Assembly (NCBI GenBank): GCA_016713665.1
Contig: JADJOR010000009.1
Location: 565,561-629,560, forward strand
Source: Deltaproteobacteria bacterium
GTDB lineage: Bacteria > Myxococcota_A > UBA9160 > UBA4427
DNA: 64,000 nucleotides
Direction of reading: 5' to 3'
The notes under the pieces were generated by a model that saw nothing but the letters and a program-made list of their open reading frames with translations, was not told the DNA's origin and ran no database searches. Shown here one piece after another: positions 59,784 to 64,000 of this stretch (position 1 is the first letter of the stretch; each line of letters begins with the position of its first letter). The translations under genes and the position numbers were made by a program.

Positions 59784-60434
59784 ATGGATCTGCTCTACAC
59801 CGCCCACATCCCCGCCGGCACTGGTCCCTTTCCGACGGTCCTGGCCCTCCACGGCTACGGCGCGAGCGCCCACGATCTGCTCGGTCTCGCGCCCCAGCTC
59901 CGCCGCGGCGAGGTCGTCTTTCTCTGTCCCCAGGGCCCGCTGACCCTCGAGATCGGCCCCGGCCAGCGGGGCTATGCCTGGTTCCCGATCGATCCCTCGG
60001 GTCAGGTCTCGTTGCCCGCGCTGGTCGGGGCGCGCGGTGTCCTCGAAGGCTTCCTCGACGACGCGCTCCGCGTCCATCCGATCGACCCTGAGCGGATCAC
60101 CGTCATGGGCTTCAGCCAGGGCGGCGTCATGGCCTACGACCTGGCCCTCGGCCGCCCCGACCGCTTCAAGGGCCTCGTCGCCCTCTCGTCCTGGCTGCCC
60201 GACGCCGTCGTCCAGGGCCTGCGCCCCGACCCGGCGCGGGCGGCGCTGCCGACGCTCCTGATGCACGGCACCCGGGACCCGATGATCGCGATCGACAACG
60301 CCCGGCGGGCCAAGGCCCAGCTCGAGGCGATGGGGATGAAGGTCGCCTGGGGCGAGTACGAGATGGGCCACGAGATCAACCCTCAGGCGGCGCGGGATCT
60401 GCTCGGGTGGCTCTCGGCGGGACCGCTCGGCTGA
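59784..60434 (+). CDS. Phospholipase/carboxylesterase family protein
   Basis: A 216-residue alpha/beta-hydrolase. LALHGYGASAHDL holds the oxyanion region; the nucleophile elbow is G-F-S-Q-G-G, the acid is in HGTRDPMI and the His in E-M-G-H-E-I. The full triad suggests an active carboxylesterase acting on short acyl esters or palmitoylated substrates. No signal peptide, so cytoplasmic. It precedes tRNA-Pro by 49 nt. Confidence 0.9.
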   Translation: MDLLYTAHIPAGTGPFPTVLALHGYGASAHDLLGLAPQLRRGEVVFLCPQGPLTLEIGPGQRGYAWFPIDPSGQVSLPALVGARGVLEGFLDDALRVHPIDPERITVMGFSQGGVMAYDLALGRPDRFKGLVALSSWLPDAVVQGLRPDPARAALPTLLMHGTRDPMIAIDNARRAKAQLEAMGMKVAWGEYEMGHEINPQAARDLLGWLSAGPLG

Positions 60435-60483
60435 GGGGCGGTCGCGCACCGCGACCCGCGCATGTCGGTTAGACTGCGGGCGT

Positions 60484-60558
60484 CGGGGTGTAGCTCAGTG
60501 GTAGAGCCTGAACTTTGGGGGTTCAGCGTCGTGGGTTCAAGTCCCACCACCCCGACCA
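60484..60558 (+). tRNA. tRNA-Pro (anticodon UGG)
   Basis: A 75-nt cloverleaf. Acceptor arm CGGGGTG pairs with CACCCCG; D-arm GCTC-AGTGGTA-GAGC; anticodon arm TGAAC-TTTGGGG-GTTCA with anticodon TGG at 60516-60518; T-arm GTGGG-TTCAAGT-CCCAC. C1-G72 is typical of bacterial proline tRNA. The CCA end is encoded (60556-60558). Confidence 0.96.
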
Positions 60559-60738
60559 CTCGAATCTTCAGCCTCGCCGCGGGCGATCGCCCCTGCGCCC
60601 GACCCTGGGCCGCGATTGCGCCGCTCTGCGAGCGCATCGGACAATCGCGGGGGCTCCCCCCGGTTAGTTGCGTCCGTCTTGCGCGCATCCGCGAGGTCGC
60701 GCGAGGATACATCCTCATCAACCCGCCAAGGAGCCCCG

Positions 60739-61818
60739 ATGGACGAGCCGATGCCGGGCACGCGATCGATCCCGCCCTTCGCTTTCTTGCCCCGTTTCTG
60801 CGCTGAACGCTCCGCGGCGATCGGTCGGTGTCCGCAAGAGGGCATGCGCGGCACGAAGGAGCAGCTCCCGCGGTCTTTCGTTCGAGCAACCCGCGCGCGC
60901 CGCGGCTTCGCCCTGGTAGGCACGATCGCGGCCGCCGGCGCGTGGTCCATGCCCGCGGCGGCCTCGGACGGCGTGCTGGAGATCAACCAGACCTGTGCGA
61001 CGCAGACGGGCTGCTTCGCGGGGGACACGGCAGGCTTGCCGGTCACCATCAACGGCAGCGCCGGACGAAGCTATCGGCTGACCAGCGACCTCGTCGTCCC
61101 GACCGAGAATACGGACGGGATCCAGATCAGTACCGACACCATCCGGATCGACCTCGCCGGATTCGAGATCCGGGGCCCCGTCGTCTGCAGCGGCACGCCC
61201 CTCACGTGTGTGCCCAGTACGGGAACGGGGTCCGGCGTCGAAGCGAACGTGGCGACTTTGTCCGGGATCTCCGTGCGCAACGGAAGCATCCGGGGAATGG
61301 GAAGCTTCGGCGTGTTCCTCGGAATCCAGGCCGAGGTGACGGAGTTGCGGGTCAGCTCGAATCGGCAGTACGGAATCTACGCCAGCGTGGGTTCGACCGT
61401 ATCGGGCAGCAAGGCCAACCTGAACGGGACCGTCGGGATCTACGCCGAATTCGGCTCGGTCGTCTCGGGCAATACGGCTCACCATAACGGTGTGAGCGGA
61501 ATCTTCGTCAGCTCCGGCTCGACCGTCTCGGGCAATACGAGCTACCAGAACGGGGACGATGGGATCGTGACCGGATCGGGGTCGACCGTCTCGGGCAACG
61601 CGAGCACCCTGAACGGGGGGGACGGAATCAGCGCCAACGCCGGCTCGATCGTCTCCGGCAATACCGTCCGTTCGAACAACTTCTTCGGCCTCTTCCTCGG
61701 CACGCAGGCCGGCTACCGCGAGAACGTGGTGACGAACAATACGGGCGGGACCGTGAGCGGAGCGAGCGCCGTCAATCTCGGCAACAACGCCTGCAACGGA
61801 TCGACGGTCTGCCCCTGA
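60739..61818 (+). CDS. Exported right-handed beta-helix repeat protein
   Basis: A 359-residue protein. A long N-terminal region precedes a hydrophobic export segment (GFALVGTIAAAGAWSMPAAA); two cysteine pairs follow. From residue 175 on, beta-helix coils repeat: G-S-T-V-S-G-S/N-x about five times, as in NosD/pectate-lyase-like parallel helices (SGSTVSGNTSYQNGDDGI...). No catalytic motif is seen; it may bind or cleave polysaccharide. The ATG at 60739 has AAGGAG 5 nt upstream; an alternative ATG at 60844 would give a more usual signal peptide. Confidence 0.78.
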   Translation: MDEPMPGTRSIPPFAFLPRFCAERSAAIGRCPQEGMRGTKEQLPRSFVRATRARRGFALVGTIAAAGAWSMPAAASDGVLEINQTCATQTGCFAGDTAGLPVTINGSAGRSYRLTSDLVVPTENTDGIQISTDTIRIDLAGFEIRGPVVCSGTPLTCVPSTGTGSGVEANVATLSGISVRNGSIRGMGSFGVFLGIQAEVTELRVSSNRQYGIYASVGSTVSGSKANLNGTVGIYAEFGSVVSGNTAHHNGVSGIFVSSGSTVSGNTSYQNGDDGIVTGSGSTVSGNASTLNGGDGISANAGSIVSGNTVRSNNFFGLFLGTQAGYRENVVTNNTGGTVSGASAVNLGNNACNGSTVCP

Positions 61819-61889
61819 GCCGGTCGGGGACGACCTGAGGCTCCGAGACTCTGTTAGGATCGAACCGCCAGAGGATTCGATCTACCCCC

Positions 61890-62648
61890 ATGCTGGAGCT
61901 GGACATGCTGCTGCGTCGCCTCGCCCCCTCTTCGTGTCGTAACGCCGTTCTCTGCCTTTTCTTCCTCGCCTCCGCCTCCTCGAGTCGAGCCGACCTTCAC
62001 ACCTACGAGATCACGGGATCGATCGACGGGACGACCGTCTCCGATCAGTTCGGTGGAAGCTATTTCGCGTCGGGATCCCTCCCGTTCGGCACGAGCGTGC
62101 CGTTCACGCTGACCTTCATCCTCGACGACGCAGCCCCGCTCTCCTCGTCGGGTCCCGGCTTCAGCCTCTACGACACGGCGATCGGGGGGCTCTCCCTCGA
62201 GATCGACGGCCAGCCCGATACGGTCGTCGCGGCGACCTCGACGCTGACCGCGACCACCTCGGCATTCTTTCATACCTGGGCGCCCGGGGCGTTCCAGGGA
62301 TCGCCGGGCTATTCGGCCGCGATTCCGAGCTTCGACGTCGAGGACGGCGAGAATCCGCCGGTCACGGTGGACTTCACCGGCTTCGAGGCCGTGCTCTTCG
62401 ATTCGGCGACGGCCTTGTATGCGGCGGATCCGCCGGAGCTCGTCGTCGCCGACCTCGCGGATGCGACCCAGACCTTGATGCTGTTGAGCTGGCAGGATCC
62501 GGGCGGAAACATCCGCATGGGCATGAGCGGAACGATCGATTCGATCACCGTCCCGGAGCCCGGTTCGGCGCTGCTGCTCGCGTGTGGCGCGTTCGCTCTC
62601 GCCGGGCTCGGGCGGATGCGCAGGGCGGTGTGCCCCGGTCGCTCCTGA
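61890..62648 (+). CDS. PEP-CTERM sorting-domain protein
   Basis: A 252-residue exported protein. The signal peptide (CRNAVLCLFFLASASSSRA) leads into a beta-rich domain starting H-T-Y-E-I-T-G-S-I-D-G-T. The C-terminus is V-P-E-P-G-S-A-L-L-L-A-C-G-A-F-A-L-A-G-L-G followed by R-M-R-R, the exosortase tail. An ATG at 61905 with GGAG upstream is an alternative start. It is not a close paralogue of the 28-30 kb cluster. Confidence 0.85.
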   Translation: MLELDMLLRRLAPSSCRNAVLCLFFLASASSSRADLHTYEITGSIDGTTVSDQFGGSYFASGSLPFGTSVPFTLTFILDDAAPLSSSGPGFSLYDTAIGGLSLEIDGQPDTVVAATSTLTATTSAFFHTWAPGAFQGSPGYSAAIPSFDVEDGENPPVTVDFTGFEAVLFDSATALYAADPPELVVADLADATQTLMLLSWQDPGGNIRMGMSGTIDSITVPEPGSALLLACGAFALAGLGRMRRAVCPGRS

Positions 62649-62679
62649 ATGCACGCAGCGTGCAGCGATCGCGCGCGCT

Positions 62680-63807
62680 TCAATCGCGCAGGGCATCGCG
62701 CCATTGGCGGGCCCAGAATCCGACGATCGGTTCGCTGCGACCGATGAAGAAGGGGAGGCGACGGGCGCTCAGCCCCTGCTGGGACTCGAGCGCCGCCGGG
62801 AGATCCTCCTTCTCGAAGGCCTCGAGGCCGAGGGCGTAGTTCGCGCGCAGGCTCTCCCGCTTCGACTCGTCGAAGTAGACGCCGAGGGAGTGGACCACGC
62901 AGCTCCCGGGCGTCGGGCCGGGCTCGGTGCGGATCAGCTGGGCGATCTCCCAGGTCGTGATCACGACGGTGCCGGGGAAGAGCTGGTGGTTGACCGCGCC
63001 CGGGAAGTGCGCGGGCCAGGTCGTGGGATCCTTCGCGCGCAGGGCCTCGGTTCCCTTCAATGCGAAGCACCACCGGCTGTGGCGACCGAAGAAGTCGACG
63101 ATCGCGTTCGACGCGAACATCGTCGCGACGGTGTCGCGGTGGAGCGATGCAAAATGATCGCTCTCGTAGCTCAACATCGAGACGAGCTTCCAATTGGCGT
63201 CGACCGGATAGCGCCGGAGCTCGAGGGTCTTCGCCTTCTCGAGGTCGAGTCCCGCGAGCGGGCCCTCGATGTCGATCAGATGTTCGTCGACGCTCGCCTG
63301 GCTCGCGCCGGGTCGCAGGCCGACGACGATCAGCCCGGAGCGGACGCTGACCGGGAGCCGGGTCAGGTCGCAGCGCGGGTCGGCAGCGTCGAAGGCCGCG
63401 TCGCGGGGGCGCGAGGCGAGGCGGCCGTCGAGGGTGTAGGTCCAGGCGTGGAAGTGGCAGACGAGTCGACCCCCCTTGGCTTCGCCCTGGCCTTCGGCGA
63501 TCCGCGCTCCGCGATGCCCGCAGGCGTTCAAGAAGGCGTGGAGCCTTCCCTCCCGATCGCGCGTCACGAGGATCGGAATGCCCATCGCCTCCCGCGCGAC
63601 GAAGCTCCCCGGCGTCGCCACCTCGCCGGCAAATCCGATCACCTGGGGCATCTCGAGGAAGAACTGCCGTCGCTCGCGTTCGAAGCGATCCGGCGAGAGG
63701 AAATCCGTCGCATCCTCGATCCCCGGCGCATCGCTCTCGTCGGACGTCCCGGTCGCGATCCGCTCGGCGACGCGGCCGATCAGCCCCTGAAGCGCACGTG
63801 AATTCAA
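62680..63807 (-). CDS. Rieske non-heme iron oxygenase, alpha subunit-like
   Basis: A 375-residue ring-hydroxylating-oxygenase-type protein. The Rieske motif is A-C-G-H-R-G-A-R with C-H-F-H-A-W-T-Y about 20 residues later. The catalytic domain has E-S-D-H-F-A-S-L-H (two His ligands) and the matching late Asp region. I choose the TTG at 63807 because GAGGAG lies about 9 nt upstream; an in-frame upstream start (63909) gives only a Pro/Arg-rich leader. A reductase/ferredoxin partner is not in the window. The substrate could be aromatic, a quaternary amine or a sterol. Confidence 0.85.
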   Translation of the reverse strand: MNSRALQGLIGRVAERIATGTSDESDAPGIEDATDFLSPDRFERERRQFFLEMPQVIGFAGEVATPGSFVAREAMGIPILVTRDREGRLHAFLNACGHRGARIAEGQGEAKGGRLVCHFHAWTYTLDGRLASRPRDAAFDAADPRCDLTRLPVSVRSGLIVVGLRPGASQASVDEHLIDIEGPLAGLDLEKAKTLELRRYPVDANWKLVSMLSYESDHFASLHRDTVATMFASNAIVDFFGRHSRWCFALKGTEALRAKDPTTWPAHFPGAVNHQLFPGTVVITTWEIAQLIRTEPGPTPGSCVVHSLGVYFDESKRESLRANYALGLEAFEKEDLPAALESQQGLSARRLPFFIGRSEPIVGFWARQWRDALRD

Positions 63808-64000
63808 GCCCGAGCCCTCCTCGAGATCGACGGTAAAGGCGGAACGTCCGGCGCCGCGACCGGGCGTACGAGGACGAGGTCGCCCCGCAGGCTCGACCCG
63901 GCCGCGCAAACAATCAGCCTCGCGTCAGGCATCCGCCGACTGGGCTGCCGATCGAAGAATGCGGCGCATGTCGTGAGCATGCCCTTTCGCGCCTGTCCCA
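63808..64000. other. Window end without assignable gene
   Basis: Short open frames exist here on both strands but none reaches recognisable protein content before the window ends. A gene could begin or end beyond 64000. Confidence 0.4.

Noticed and set aside
61400..61700. DNA repeat array or CRISPR-like repeats
   Set aside because: The repeated units encode beta-helix coils (GSTVSGN) in frame and vary in sequence, so they are protein repeats.

Overview
The window looks like a chromosomal segment from a high-GC, Gram-negative, aerobic heterotroph. Genes are packed tightly on both strands, with many 1-4 nt overlaps and frequent GTG/TTG starts. Lipoproteins and signal peptides indicate an outer membrane. 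At least six proteins end in PEP-CTERM (exosortase) sorting tails. The overall mix (CcmH of the CPGRTL type, PEP-CTERM proteins, dockerin/TSP3 secreted protease, MeaA-type mutase) suggests a deltaproteobacterial-grade lineage such as Myxococcota or Binatota; this placement is inference from gene content only. No CRISPR array, insertion sequence, phage or replication origin was seen.

Layout. 1-5.7 kb: two tandem secreted paralogues, a molybdopterin oxidoreductase, a truncated methyltransferase, a PEP-CTERM protein and a lipoprotein. 5.7-15.5 kb: etfB-etfA (etfA frameshifted as given), two metallo-beta-lactamase-fold hydrolases, two apparent pseudo-enzymes (a KANL3/Tex30-like hydrolase and a phosphodiesterase-like lipoprotein), a DUF1232 protein, a thioesterase, an amidohydrolase and a RecB-like nuclease. 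15.5-25.9 kb: serine acetyltransferase, CcmH-like protein, cobalamin adenosyltransferase, MeaB and ethylmalonyl-CoA mutase, SrkA-like kinase, a membrane-anchored HExxH protein, a VOC protein and NadA. 25.8-30.7 kb: secreted-protein cluster with four PEP-CTERM proteins (three of them paralogues) and a trypsin-like protease with dockerin. 31-39.3 kb: a minus-strand block mtkA-mtkB-small ferredoxin-mcl-MFS-manC, a NUDIX hydrolase and mesaconyl-CoA hydratase. 39.4-55.5 kb: dienelactone hydrolase, PAS and PilZ proteins, class I aldolase, PrfC, a deoxyhypusine-synthase-like/receiver pair, a DUF255 thioredoxin protein, DUF1499 protein, a large lipoprotein hydrolase, crotonase and leuCD. 55.6-64 kb: a frameshifted secreted protein, a periplasmic-sensor histidine kinase, a zinc-ribbon/SDR fusion, a carboxylesterase, tRNA-Pro(UGG), a beta-helix protein, another PEP-CTERM protein and a Rieske oxygenase.

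How the genes fit together. Ethylmalonyl-CoA mutase with MeaB and a cobalamin adenosyltransferase, mesaconyl-CoA hydratase, (methyl)malyl-CoA lyase, a malate-CoA-ligase/succinyl-CoA-synthetase-type enzyme, a crotonase and ETF together make up much of the ethylmalonyl-CoA route of acetyl-CoA assimilation. Crotonyl-CoA carboxylase/reductase (ccr) and ethylmalonyl/methylmalonyl-CoA epimerase are not in this window.

A second theme is short perfect tandem repeats. Inside genes the periods are multiples of three (12, 18, 21, 42 bp), so the frame is kept. Two 19-bp arrays sit exactly on stop codons. Two genes carry one-base frameshifts at C runs, which may be assembly errors.
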